From Clostridia bacterium (GTDB taxonomy: Bacteria; Bacillota; Clostridia; TANB77; CAG-508): 64,000 bases of DNA. Below are positions 45,222 through 53,908 of this stretch, piece after piece. The notes beneath the pieces are model-generated. The model made no database searches and was not told where the DNA came from. It saw only the letters and a program-made list of their open reading frames with translations. The stretch lies in assembly GCA_900754285.1 (NCBI GenBank), contig CAAECB010000080.1:1-64000 (forward strand), read 5' to 3'. Position numbers and translations under genes: made by a program. Within the stretch, counting starts at the first letter, position 1. Every line of letters begins with the position of its first letter.

Positions 45222-45253
45222 GCCCCAGCCATTGCCTAAGCCCCAGCCATTGC
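45222..45253. repeat. 14-bp direct repeat with 18-bp period
   Basis: GCCCCAGCCATTGC occurs twice (45222-45235, 45240-45253) just ahead of the scaffold gene, in the GC-richest spot nearby. The surrounding 150 bases (45208-45357) carry no gene apart from a small hairpin (AGACG/CGTCT). Confidence 0.6.
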
Positions 45254-45357
45254 GAATTTGTATTCTGTTATTCTTTAGTGCCTTCAACCAGTAAAAAGGC
45301 ATAAAAAATAGACGCACGTCTACGTCTAAAAATTTATAATTATAAAATGTTAATAAC

Positions 45358-45513
45358 TTATCTATTCTTTTTGCTCTCCATAATCCCCTGATAAAACTCA
45401 AATTTTATTGGTTCTATAAATAATGGTCTTAATATTGTAATTATAGTAAATATAATCCAATACCAAGTTGGCATTTGTAATTTAATGCTTAATATTAAAA
45501 CTAATAACCACAT
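45358..45513 (-). CDS. 51-residue small membrane protein
   Basis: An ATG at 45513 with AAGGTGG five bases upstream encodes MWLLVLILSIKLQMPTWYW and a second hydrophobic stretch, ending MESKKNR. Two membrane segments are likely. It lies between the scaffold and a terminator. Function unknown. Confidence 0.55.
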   Translation of the reverse strand: MWLLVLILSIKLQMPTWYWIIFTIITILRPLFIEPIKFEFYQGIMESKKNR

Positions 45514-45534
45514 ACTTTCCACCTTCTTTCCATA

Positions 45535-45564
45535 ATAAAAGCACCTACTTCTATAGTAAGTACT
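45535..45564 (-). terminator. Terminator-like hairpin
   Basis: On the minus strand AGTACTTAC and GTAGGTGCT pair around a seven-base loop, followed by TTTTATT. The sequence closely resembles the terminator at 39150-39177. Confidence 0.65.
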
Positions 45565-45591
45565 TGAAAATATTTATTCAATTATTTCATG

Positions 45592-45813
45592 TTATTCTAA
45601 TCTATAAGCTCCAATATTAGATTGCACATATTTTTCAGTGTCTTTATAGTGGGCTTCTAAATTTACTTCTCTGTCTTTTGCATATTTATTAGTTTTTATT
45701 AACTCGACAAATCTTTTTTCTGCTTTTTCTTTATCTTTATATACTCCCAGTATCCAGTCACAATAATCTTCAAAGTCTTCTTCATTGTTTTGAAAAATTA
45801 TATATATTTTCAT
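45592..45813 (-). CDS. Unknown 73-residue protein
   Basis: MKIYIIFQNNEEDFEDYCD starts a small alpha/beta protein of a type often found in phages (reporting on time-step like DUF7336 domains; name uncertain). Its ATG overlaps the stop of the upstream 46-residue gene (ATGA), so the two are coupled. Confidence 0.55.
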   Translation of the reverse strand: MKIYIIFQNNEEDFEDYCDWILGVYKDKEKAEKRFVELIKTNKYAKDREVNLEAHYKDTEKYVQSNIGAYRLE

Positions 45814-45950
45814 TTATTTAGCTCCCTTTCTAAATATTCTTTATAGTCTGCAAAACTATTCCATTCATCATAATTAAAACCTAATGGTCTTTTTCCGTTC
45901 TTTTCTATATATTTATGAATTAATTCTTTTATTTCATATGGTATAATCAT
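45810..45950 (-). CDS. 46-residue small protein
   Basis: MIIPYEIKELIHKYIEKNG opens at an ATG at 45950 with AAGGAGT about 11 bases upstream. The end NYDEWNSFADYKEYLEREL is helical and acidic. It is translationally coupled to the following gene. Function unknown. Confidence 0.55.
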   Translation of the reverse strand: MIIPYEIKELIHKYIEKNGKRPLGFNYDEWNSFADYKEYLERELNK

Positions 45951-45958
45951 GTGTTTTA

Positions 45959-46153
45959 CTACTCCTTATTTTTTCTTATTTGTACTGGATTTTGTATGCT
46001 ATCGTATTTATTAGTCAATTCTTCTATTTTTGCCTTTATCCTTTTATCTATTTTATTAATGTCAAATCCATTAGGATATATCTTAATTAATTCTTTGTCT
46101 AAATCAATAATATATTCTTTTTTTAACAAATCTTGAATTTGTTTTTCTGTCAT
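45959..46153 (-). CDS. 64-residue helical small protein
   Basis: The protein MTEKQIQDLLKKEYIIDLDK is short and helical, and begins inside the stop of the MuF gene (four-base overlap). Such coupling to a MuF-metallopeptidase gene makes an immunity or partner role conceivable, but nothing in the sequence proves it. Confidence 0.55.
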   Translation of the reverse strand: MTEKQIQDLLKKEYIIDLDKELIKIYPNGFDINKIDKRIKAKIEELTNKYDSIQNPVQIRKNKE

Positions 46154-47709
46154 TTTAAGACCTCCTTAATATAATTGTATAAGTTTATATCTCTTCTTTT
46201 TAATAACTTATTTTCTTCAAAATAGCATCTAAATCCTTCTGAAAAATATTCTCCTAAAGTTTTAGGATTAAATGTAAAGTCTAAATAATTCAATTTATAA
46301 TTTCCATCTATATCTTGTTCATACACTCTTCTTTGATACTCTGAAATAAATTTATTTCCATCTAACCAGAACTCATTTTCCTTTCCATATCCTTTTATAT
46401 TGTCTGTATGTATTTCTTTAATATTTAACCCATTTTGTTGTATTTCTATGTATTTTTTATCATGTAATAAATCTAGTTTTGTTTCTATCACATGTCCAAT
46501 TTCATGTAGTATTTCATATTCGTTACTATCATTTAATAAATGTATTATATTATTTTTTCTATCATAATAACTATTATTTTTTGATACTTCAAAGGTCGTA
46601 TCATTTATAATTTTTTGAATTTTTCCTGGCAACCTTTTTATTGCTTTCTTTATATTGCTATCTAGATTTTTGCTATTAGTATAATTGTTTTTTCTTATAT
46701 AATCAACATTATTATACTCTGTTTTTTCTTGTTTTTCAACTGGTGACACATATCTTATAGTACTCCTGCACCAATGCCAATAGTACATTATTGGAGGTAA
46801 ATTAATACCAGGTACCAGCCCATTTACCCTAACTGGCATAAGCTTAATATCTTTTTTACTATTTCCCCAATATCTATTAAACTTATTCTCTTTATTAATA
46901 TAAAATCTCATCATATTCATTGATTGGCACATCTCAGTACTATGTTCATCAGTTACTGCCCAAAATTCAACTTGTGCATTATCATCAGCATTTAATTTTA
47001 TTCCTTGTACTTTTGCTAAATTGTTTAGTCCTATCGCTTGTAAATCCGCTGCACCTGAGATTTTATCATTATTTATATTAAGCTTTTGATTGTTTTGTCT
47101 GTTTATTATTGTTTGAAACTCACTAGAATCAATTTCTAAGTTTTTCTGCTGCTGTATATTTAAAATTGCTTGTTTGTATATTTGTTGTGCATTATATTGC
47201 ATTGTTGCTTCAATGTATTGATTCCAATTAATTCCACTATAATTTGGTTGGTCTAATAATGCAAGAAATAAAGCCATCTCTAATATTGATGGCTTTTTCT
47301 TTTTAGTTACTTCTTGTTGTCCTTGTTCATAGTAGTAGTTAGCATCTTCGTACATTATCTGGTTTTCTTGTTTTTCAAGTTTGTTTTGTTCTTCTATATA
47401 TGCACTATAAATAAGCAATTCTAGTATTTCACTATTCTTTACTCTTGTTCTTTTATAAATATTATTTGCTAATACAGTAAAGTAGTTGTTATTCTTTAAT
47501 AATCCTTGCTCTTTCCAAGACTCTATATATGTATTTATTCTTTTTTTAGTTTTATTATCAGCTATATTATAGATGTTTTCTGTTGTAAAGTTAAATGTAT
47601 CAAATAATTCTTGTAATCTATTTTGAGTTTGTTTGTTTGTCTTTTGATATATCGTTTTCAGTTTTTGCATCTGTTGGTCGTGGTACTTCCACATTTCCAT
47701 TTGCATCAC
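46150..47709 (-). CDS. MuF-type head protein with C-terminal HExxH metallopeptidase domain
   Basis: The first 320 residues are a phage Mu gpF/SPP1 gp7-like minor head protein, with WAVTDEHSTEMCQSMN and a conserved YYWHWCRSTIRYV end. A second domain (about 345-519) holds HEIGH at 402-406 and a downstream YFSEGF glutamate near 487-491, the zinc site of zincin metallopeptidases. Polymorphic MuF toxins with swapped C-terminal enzymes are known in temperate phages. The gene overlaps the portal gene by 92 bases. Injection with DNA is inferred. Confidence 0.8.
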   Translation of the reverse strand: MMQMEMWKYHDQQMQKLKTIYQKTNKQTQNRLQELFDTFNFTTENIYNIADNKTKKRINTYIESWKEQGLLKNNNYFTVLANNIYKRTRVKNSEILELLIYSAYIEEQNKLEKQENQIMYEDANYYYEQGQQEVTKKKKPSILEMALFLALLDQPNYSGINWNQYIEATMQYNAQQIYKQAILNIQQQKNLEIDSSEFQTIINRQNNQKLNINNDKISGAADLQAIGLNNLAKVQGIKLNADDNAQVEFWAVTDEHSTEMCQSMNMMRFYINKENKFNRYWGNSKKDIKLMPVRVNGLVPGINLPPIMYYWHWCRSTIRYVSPVEKQEKTEYNNVDYIRKNNYTNSKNLDSNIKKAIKRLPGKIQKIINDTTFEVSKNNSYYDRKNNIIHLLNDSNEYEILHEIGHVIETKLDLLHDKKYIEIQQNGLNIKEIHTDNIKGYGKENEFWLDGNKFISEYQRRVYEQDIDGNYKLNYLDFTFNPKTLGEYFSEGFRCYFEENKLLKRRDINLYNYIKEVLK

Positions 47710-49201
47710 CTACTTTTCCGTTATTATCTTGCCCTAATTTAGTCATATTCTCTAAATTTTTTTGCATATCTTCTTCATTTTGTTTATCTATCTTTTCCAA
47801 CTCCGAATTACTATCTAAGTCATCAGGTAACATATCAATAATTGATGCATCACTTAATAATCCTCTTAATTTCAATGCTCTTGTTGTCTCAGTGTCTTTA
47901 TCAGTTGGTAGATTTCTTTGTAAATCTATCTTTATACTTCTGAAGTCATAAGATTTATGTTTTCTTTTATTTATTCTATCTATAATTGTTTCCCATCTTC
48001 TTAGTATTGCTTGTTTAAAATGTTTATCAGCATCTGTTATCATTTGCTCTAATGCAAAGAATTTTCTATCTAATGCACTTGCATTATCTGCATTTGTAAA
48101 TCCTAAATCTGTTATATTAGGTACTCCACTTATCATTGCTATTAAGTCTATTAATGTCTTTTTATGATTCTCTAATGCTGTATCTTGTACACTTTTTTCA
48201 ACCCAAGCAATATCTCCTGAATTATCTGGTGTATAGAATACTTGCATTTTCAATAATGCTTTGTCTTCTTCTTCTCTTGCTTTATTAACCACTTGCTTTG
48301 GTTGTCCATTCTCATCTAATTCTGGTTCGCCTTTGTCATCTAATTTTGTGGTCATTAAATCATTTTGTGGTGTAAAACCTGTTATTTTTAATTTTGCATC
48401 ATCATTATATTGAAATGTATTTCTACTATTTTGTATCACTCTTTCGTAAGCACAAATTAAAGAGACTACCAATTCAAAACTTGATAGTCCCATTTCATTT
48501 TCTATTGCTATGCAAGGAAGCATATTCCATTTACTTTTTTCAAATTTTTGTTTGTCTTCTTCTAATTTTGCATAATCATTTGGTGTTGGTGAATAATATT
48601 TTTTACCATTTATTGTTGTTAATTCTACTATTGTTATATCAGCACCATTTTTATCTCTTTCAGTCCATTTCCTTAGTTGTCCTATTTGTTTTACTGGTGT
48701 TGAATAATCAAATATTCCTATTGTATTTAATGCACTTTGCTTAGTATATACTATTTCATTGTCCTCATTTTCATATAACACTTCATAGCACCCTCTCATT
48801 CCAAAATAATCAAATGCTAAATCAAAAAATTCTGTTGCATCATCGTTGTATTTGCTTATATAATCTATTAATACTTTTAATTCTTCATCTTTATTTGCAT
48901 CTGTATTAAAGACTTTATTAAGTAATTTTTTGATTATATTTAATTTTGTTGGATCTGATATTTTTTCAACATCATATACTGGTGCTTTTCCTGCAAAATA
49001 CCCTGTTACCATTGAATTAATATAATTTTCAAATGCAACTTTTATATTTTCATCATTTATACTTACTAGTTCAGAATTATCCGTCTTTCTTCTTATTCTT
49101 TCATATAGTTGTTTTCTTGCATTCCATTCTTTATCTGCTAACATTAATATTTGTGCTACACTGTTTTCATTCTCTAATGTTTCTGGATTCCATTGTATCA
49201 T
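47618..49201 (-). CDS. Portal protein (SPP1 gp6 family)
   Basis: The 527-residue protein follows the large terminase and starts MIQWNPETLENENS. It contains NSMVTGYFAGKAPVYD, FDYFGMRGCYEVLYENED and GVPNITDLGF, all characteristic of SPP1-type portals that form the dodecameric DNA channel. The C-terminus is hydrophilic and overlaps the MuF gene. Confidence 0.88.
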   Translation of the reverse strand: MIQWNPETLENENSVAQILMLADKEWNARKQLYERIRRKTDNSELVSINDENIKVAFENYINSMVTGYFAGKAPVYDVEKISDPTKLNIIKKLLNKVFNTDANKDEELKVLIDYISKYNDDATEFFDLAFDYFGMRGCYEVLYENEDNEIVYTKQSALNTIGIFDYSTPVKQIGQLRKWTERDKNGADITIVELTTINGKKYYSPTPNDYAKLEEDKQKFEKSKWNMLPCIAIENEMGLSSFELVVSLICAYERVIQNSRNTFQYNDDAKLKITGFTPQNDLMTTKLDDKGEPELDENGQPKQVVNKAREEEDKALLKMQVFYTPDNSGDIAWVEKSVQDTALENHKKTLIDLIAMISGVPNITDLGFTNADNASALDRKFFALEQMITDADKHFKQAILRRWETIIDRINKRKHKSYDFRSIKIDLQRNLPTDKDTETTRALKLRGLLSDASIIDMLPDDLDSNSELEKIDKQNEEDMQKNLENMTKLGQDNNGKVGDANGNVEVPRPTDAKTENDISKDKQTNSK

Positions 49202-49212
49202 TTTATTTCCTC

Positions 49213-50503
49213 CTATATTGGTTTTATATATCCAAATTGTAATTTCTTTTGATTTATGTATTTTTCTACTGCATATCTCATTGCATCCATCAAATGATTA
49301 CAGTCATCTATTGGTCTATTTATTTTATTTCCAAACTTATCCTCATCCCAAGTATAGTTACTTATTTCTGTTATAAAATTTACACATCTAGGGTGTATTA
49401 TTATTTCAAAGTCTTGTATAAATTGAATACCATTGTTTATACTGTCTTTTCCTTTTAAAGCTCCTGTAATATGTCTTAGTCCTAATCCCCTTAACTCATC
49501 TATTGACTTTGGTTCTGCACTATCTGCTGTTATTTTTTCCTTTGAATAACCCATTTGATTTACTTTGTCATATATTGCTTTGTTACTCATTCCTTTTTGA
49601 TATATTTCATCATATACATAAATCTTTTTATTTTTTAAATCTATTGCACCACAAAATAGTGCTGTTGGGTCATTTGTATAACCAAAGTCCAATCCAAAAG
49701 CACTATCTATGTTTCTTATTGTATTTAATTCAAATTTTTCTTCTTTCCAATTCTCATATACTAATCCATCAACTATACCCCAGTTACCTAATCCTGCAAC
49801 TTGATATCTTCTAGGATTATTCTTTTTCATTCTTTCAAACACTTTCTTGTCTGCTTCATCTAGCCACTCGTTACAAAGATAATTTGTTGTCATTGCTAAT
49901 ATATCATCATCTTTAACATCAAAAAATCTTTTCTTAATCCAATGATGTTCATTCCAAGGATTTAATGTTATTGTTATTTGTTTAAATAATCCCTCTGGTA
50001 CTTCTCCGTCTTATACTTTCATCTATTACATCAAAATCAGATTCTTTTGTTATTTCGTATGCTTCTTCAATCCATAACCAACATAAAACACCAATATCTA
50101 CTGATATTGATGTTACTTTTAATGGGTCATCTAATCCTCTGAAATATATTTTCTGTCCTGTAGGTTTGTATGTCATTTCTAATGGGCTTTCTTTTATTTC
50201 CCAGAAACTATCTACTTGTAATCTATGTATTGCCCATTTCAGTTCTGTAAAGCAACTATCTTTTAATGTTCTAAATGTTTTTCTAATTACAAGTGTATTA
50301 GCTTCTTTATATTTCATCATGCTACTTATTATCCATAATGCTGTTGTCTTTGATTTTTTACTTGCTCTTGAACCTTTGCATACTCTATATCTACATTTGC
50401 AATGCCAATACTCTGCATAACCTTTTCCAACTATACTTTGTAATGATATGTTATTTACTTGTTTCTGTATATTTTTGTCTATTATTTTATTCTGTAATAT
50501 CAT
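49213..50503 (-). CDS. Large terminase subunit, joined by +1 shift at CGG
   Basis: Codons 1-165 encode the ATPase part (Walker A-like GSRASKKSKTTAL, Walker B LCWLWIEEAYE). Codon 166 is CGG (50006-50008) and the frame stops eight codons later. Skipping the C gives SIRGEVPEGLFKQITITL and LNPWNEH, then the nuclease domain with FGLDFGYTNDP, ITADSAEP and DDCNHLMDAMRYA. The sum is 429 residues, normal for TerL. The first product alone would lack the nuclease. Packaging needs both domains. Confidence 0.88.
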
Positions 50504-50897
50504 CTGTTATCACCACTGGTATATTTCCAGCAACTTCAACTTTTTCTTTAAATGTACCATATCTTTTTCCAAGTAGTTCTGCACATTTTGTTCTATCTTG
50601 TAATGAAGCATCTAATCCAAATTGGTCTTTTTCTTCTCCTCGCATTACTTTTGTTAAGTACTGTAATACTTCATCCTGTGAGGCAATTCTTTGGTCTTCT
50701 TTTTCTTGAAGTTTTATCTTTATAAATTTGTCTAGTTTTGACAAGTTTTGTGAACCTATTCTATTAAGATTTTTTCCCTTGTATCCAGCTTTTTTACAAG
50801 CTTCTGTTGCATTTGCAGTTTCTATATAATAATCAATAAATCTCTTTTGCATTTCTGTTAATAAGTTATATTCCTCTTCTATATTTTCATATTCCAT
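50487..50897 (-). CDS. Small terminase subunit
   Basis: The start at 50897 (MEYENIEEEYNLL) has AAAGGA about ten bases upstream; the open frame extends to 50924. The Terminase_2-type protein has MQKRFIDYYIETANATEA with a helix-turn-helix for DNA recognition and ends overlapping the TerL gene by 17 bases. It chooses the packaging site and feeds TerL. Confidence 0.88.
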   Translation of the reverse strand: MEYENIEEEYNLLTEMQKRFIDYYIETANATEACKKAGYKGKNLNRIGSQNLSKLDKFIKIKLQEKEDQRIASQDEVLQYLTKVMRGEEKDQFGLDASLQDRTKCAELLGKRYGTFKEKVEVAGNIPVVITDDITE

Positions 50898-51270
50898 CTG
50901 CCTCACTTCCTTTTCTATGTTCATTTATTAGATATTTCATTACATCTATCTTGCTATAGCATTCTTCTTTCGGTTTATATCTATCTTGTAGTTCAAACTC
51001 ATCTGTTTCTTTGTTATATATTTCTACTTGTTCTTTTTTTAGTATTTGATATTTAGTACAATACTTACAATTCTTTTCACTATAAAATTGAAAAGTATTT
51101 ATCTTGTATATTTTTCCTTTTATTGATAAAGCATATAATAGTTTGTTTATATTTTTATTTATGTTCACGCTTTTTCTCCTTTTTGGTCTATGTCTAAAAC
51201 AATAATCATAGTATCTACATTGTTCACATTTTCTTTTCATGCAATTTGCATAGTTAATTTTCTTGCTCAT
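50887..51270 (-). CDS. Cysteine-rich phage protein
   Basis: From the ATG at 51270 the protein has 127 residues and begins MSKKINYANCMKRKCEQC, with CxxYxxC patterns, a basic stretch (RHRPKRRKS) and a further CKYC pair. A zinc-binding role is likely. It overlaps the preceding small gene by 17 bases and the terminase gene by 11. I do not recognise the family. Confidence 0.6.
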   Translation of the reverse strand: MSKKINYANCMKRKCEQCRYYDYCFRHRPKRRKSVNINKNINKLLYALSIKGKIYKINTFQFYSEKNCKYCTKYQILKKEQVEIYNKETDEFELQDRYKPKEECYSKIDVMKYLINEHRKGSEADGI

Positions 51271-51400
51271 AATACACACACTTTGTACATACTGCTTCAC
51301 AGTTTGCAAATACTCTTATTTCACAATCATTCTTTTCTTTGTTTTTACATCTTGTACAATATTCTTTTTTATATTTTTCTATTCTTTCTTGATTAGTCAT
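51254..51400 (-). CDS. 48-residue cysteine-rich small protein
   Basis: The ATG at 51400 has AAAGGAG upstream. The sequence has six cysteines in CTRCKN, CE, NCEA, CTKC arrangement, typical of a small zinc ribbon. It is coupled to the next cysteine-rich gene. Function unknown. Confidence 0.6.
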   Translation of the reverse strand: MTNQERIEKYKKEYCTRCKNKEKNDCEIRVFANCEAVCTKCVYYEQEN

Positions 51401-51676
51401 ATGTACTCTCCTTTTTTATTTATAAAACACTATGTAACGATATAAATGTAGCTCAGCTCTACATATGCTCCTAAGTTTTTCTTTTAAGCAGGCGGAACAT
51501 AAACCGTAATTTAATACGTTAAACCAGATTTCTGATTATTTTATATATCGCTACATACTATTTTATAAGTATTAATTAGAACTTGCTAGGAAAGTTCTAT
51601 ATCATGCAACTTTGTAAGGCAGTGTATATGTGACACCTCTATTTATATTATCAGTTACCTAGCATACTGTTAATAA
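51401..51676 (-). other. Structured non-coding block before terminase genes
   Basis: No gene fits in these 276 bases. Arms at 51431-51446 and 51540-51557 pair over 16 positions, with one G-U pair when read as minus-strand RNA, enclosing three hairpins (51446-51464, 51503-51521, 51522-51538). A further perfect hairpin lies at 51577-51599 (TAGAACTT/AAGTTCTA). This is the usual location of a cos or pac site, but a structured RNA is equally possible. Confidence 0.55.
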
Positions 51677-51925
51677 CTAATTTAAATCTATATTTTCAAT
51701 TTCTGCTCTTATTCTAAGTGTTCTTATATAGTTCCCCATGTATTTCTTTTGTTCTTTTAATAGTTCTAATGGGCAACTAGGTGTAAAATTTAATGTTCCA
51801 GCTTCATATTTTACGGTCATTGCATCTAACTTGTCGTATCTTATTTTTGTTTGTAAATATTCAGCTTTAAATCTTTCTTTATAGTTTTCACTATTCATTA
51901 ACTCAACTGTATCTTTTAATTCCAT
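51677..51925 (-). CDS. Small phage protein related to crAss001_48
   Basis: The start at 51925 fits an AAAGGA nine bases upstream (frame open to 51943). The 82-residue protein contains LNSEN/KERFKAEYLQ, then YEAGTLNFTPSCPLELL and a helical end, which I recall from crAss001_48-related proteins common in gut phages. It is the first gene after the presumed late promoter. Confidence 0.6.
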   Translation of the reverse strand: MELKDTVELMNSENYKERFKAEYLQTKIRYDKLDAMTVKYEAGTLNFTPSCPLELLKEQKKYMGNYIRTLRIRAEIENIDLN

Positions 51926-51951
51926 TTTCATTCTTCCTTTCATAACATAAT

Positions 51952-51983
51952 AAAAAGAATAGACATTTAAAACATCTATTCTT
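51952..51983 (-). terminator. Terminator hairpin between late promoter and first late gene
   Basis: AAGAATAGA and TCTATTCTT pair perfectly; on the minus strand T residues follow. Placed just after the late promoter, it may stop early-operon transcription, or serve as an antitermination target. Confidence 0.6.
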
Positions 51984-52044
51984 CTAACATTTAAATAAAT
52001 AAAGGGATTCTTTATTTTTGCCTCTCGGCTTTTTTACTATTGTT

Positions 52045-52105
52045 ATTATACTATATATTTTTGTATAATACTACGACATTTTTACGACATTTTCACGACA
52101 TTTAG
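52045..52105 (-). promoter_or_regulatory. Presumed late promoter with triple 11-bp repeat
   Basis: ACGACATTTT-type units start at 52073, 52084 and 52095 with exact 11-base spacing. On the minus strand they are followed by 22 bases and TATAAT (52045-52050); the -35 is poor. The layout suggests an activator-dependent promoter for the late genes. Confidence 0.6.
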
Positions 52106-52578
52106 AATTTTATCATCTTTTCAGTAGCTTTTTCTATAATTCTTTGTATGTGTCTATCGCTTCTAGTTTGATTAAACAGCTTAAAGTATAATCTATTTCC
52201 TATGTCTTCAGCCGTTCTTCCTTCGACATAATAAGCTGTTAATATTTCTCTTTCTTTATACTTCAATCCTTCTAGTCGATCTTCAACTGCTTCTACCTTT
52301 TCTCTTAATTCTTTGACTTTTTTTTCTAATTCTTCTATTTTGTTTTCTAGTTCAATTCTTTTTATGTCATTTTCTTCTACTTTTTTTGATACTTTATCGC
52401 TTATTTGGTTTTTGCTATGTATATCTTGATTATCTCCATATGAAGATGTCATATTAGTATCAGAATCAACATATTTTAATTTTATTATTGATGTCTTTAA
52501 CTCTTTAAGCTTAATATTTAATCTTGCCTTATTTTCTTTATATTCTTTTAATAATACTATTAAGTTTTCTCGTGTCAT
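52102..52578 (-). CDS. Late-gene transcription regulator (ArpU/sigma-like)
   Basis: The 158-residue protein has a coiled-coil middle and a C-terminal helix-turn-helix of the sigma-70 region 4 type (EREILTAYYVEGRTAEDIG, then DRHIQRIIEKA). ArpU/RinA-like regulators with this layout activate late operons in Firmicutes phages. The gene ends at a triple repeat that precedes the late promoter, its likely target. Confidence 0.75.
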   Translation of the reverse strand: MTRENLIVLLKEYKENKARLNIKLKELKTSIIKLKYVDSDTNMTSSYGDNQDIHSKNQISDKVSKKVEENDIKRIELENKIEELEKKVKELREKVEAVEDRLEGLKYKEREILTAYYVEGRTAEDIGNRLYFKLFNQTRSDRHIQRIIEKATEKMIKF

Positions 52579-52594
52579 TAGTGTACCTCCTTAA

Positions 52595-52789
52595 CTATAT
52601 TTTTCCACTTCCACACTTTTTTGCTGTGCTTATCATGTTTCCTTTTTCTGTTATTAATCCTAAGTCAAATTTTGTAAAACACTCTTTATATCCACATATT
52701 TTTTCTTTATATAAAAATACATTATTATTTATCTGTTTTTCAAATATATATTCTCGATTATTTTTACTTATCGTTTTTGGTATTTTCAT
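52595..52789 (-). CDS. Small conserved-type phage protein
   Basis: MKIPKTISKNNREYIFEKQ begins a 64-residue protein with a beta-rich pattern ending CFTKFDLGLITEKGN, a style often seen near late regulators. It starts within the end of the upstream gene. Function unknown. Confidence 0.55.
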   Translation of the reverse strand: MKIPKTISKNNREYIFEKQINNNVFLYKEKICGYKECFTKFDLGLITEKGNMISTAKKCGSGKI

Positions 52790-52994
52790 TCTTTTGTCCT
52801 TTCAAATATTTATATATTACTCTTTCAACATAAGCTAATGCCTCATAACTTGTTATAAACCTTCCTGAATGCCTATGTCTTACTGTACTTCTTATTATCT
52901 TTATTTCTTGATTATATTGTCTTTTATACATTGTTGCTAATTGATTCTTACTTAATCCTGCTTTCCACTTCTGAATTATCTCTTTATCTTGCAT
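52764..52994 (-). CDS. Small putative DNA-binding protein
   Basis: The basic 76-residue protein has IIQKWKAGLSKNQLATMYK, a likely helix-turn-helix, and ends with a helical tail. It may be a regulator in the early operon. It overlaps the next gene by 26 bases. Confidence 0.5.
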   Translation of the reverse strand: MQDKEIIQKWKAGLSKNQLATMYKRQYNQEIKIIRSTVRHRHSGRFITSYEALAYVERVIYKYLKGQKNENTKNDK

Positions 52995-53047
52995 ACTACA
53001 CCTCTTTAGATTCTCTTTAGAAATCTCTCTATATATAGTATGCTCTT

Positions 53048-53494
53048 TTATTTGTTTATTAATTCTTTTGCTTTATTTTCAAAATATTGTTTTATTCTTT
53101 CTTTTGTTAGAGCATAACAATACTTATCTACAAGTACTTTCTTACTCTCAATATATTCTGCCATTAAATCTATTGTTTTGTCTTTATTTTGTAATCGCTT
53201 GTTTATTTTTGAAAATTCTTCTTTATATAGACTATATTTTTGTAATTTTTTAACTTCTTTTACTCTATTTCTTAATTTTCTTAATAATTCATCATTATGT
53301 TTCTTTAGTTTATCTATCTGTTTGTCTTTTTCTTCTAGCATAGATAAAACTGTTTCTATTGCTATGCTATCTGTATCTAAATCTGCTGTTAATTGCATTG
53401 CAAATATGTCCCCATTTTTCCTTGCTTCTTTAATGACGCCATTATTTATTTGTATCATCTTTTTTAGTCTTTCTATTGCTTGTTCTTTTGTCAT
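53048..53494 (-). CDS. Coiled-coil phage protein
   Basis: The 148-residue protein starts MTKEQAIERLKKMIQINNG, a common beginning of early phage proteins, followed by a long coiled coil. Its partner is unknown. It lies four bases after the HAD-like gene. Confidence 0.55.
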   Translation of the reverse strand: MTKEQAIERLKKMIQINNGVIKEARKNGDIFAMQLTADLDTDSIAIETVLSMLEEKDKQIDKLKKHNDELLRKLRNRVKEVKKLQKYSLYKEEFSKINKRLQNKDKTIDLMAEYIESKKVLVDKYCYALTKERIKQYFENKAKELINK

Positions 53495-53497
53495 ATG

Positions 53498-53908
53498 TTA
53501 GTCCTCCTCTGAGTTATCTAATATAAACTGTTTTACTGTTTGTCCAGTATATTTATATGCTCTATCATCTATATATAATTGTGCTGGTAATTTTCTATTT
53601 GTTACACCTATATATTTCAAATCATTCCAAAATGTTTTGTCATTACTTATACTTATTGCTTCACACCAAAATCCTTGTTTATTCCACCAATTTATTATTT
53701 GTATTGGTTCTCTTGTAGAACATATAAATATTGGTATTTCTAATTTTTGTAATAATAACATTAAGTCTAATACTTCCTTATTATATTCATCATATATACT
53801 TCCATCTTGCCAACCTTTTGAATATTTATGTATTACACCATCAAAATCAAAACATACTGCATGTCCTTTATTTAATTTTAAATCTAAACTTTTTTCTTTT
53901 ATTTCCAT
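53498..53908 (-). CDS. HAD-like hydrolase
   Basis: The 136-residue protein has the HAD motif I FDFDGVIHKY near residue 20, IFICSTREP as motif II and LYIDDRAYKY as motif IV. Such phage enzymes act on nucleotides or unknown phosphates. It overlaps the upstream gene by 10 bases. Confidence 0.7.
   Translation of the reverse strand: MEIKEKSLDLKLNKGHAVCFDFDGVIHKYSKGWQDGSIYDEYNKEVLDLMLLLQKLEIPIFICSTREPIQIINWWNKQGFWCEAISISNDKTFWNDLKYIGVTNRKLPAQLYIDDRAYKYTGQTVKQFILDNSEED

Noticed and set aside
45102..45401. 99-residue open frame overlapping the scaffold gene
   Set aside because: It is out of frame with the well-supported scaffold and the 51-residue membrane protein genes and has no known motif.
51446..51464. 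tRNA-like GTAGCTCAG segment
   Set aside because: No acceptor stem, anticodon arm or T-loop can be placed around it, so it is not called a tRNA.
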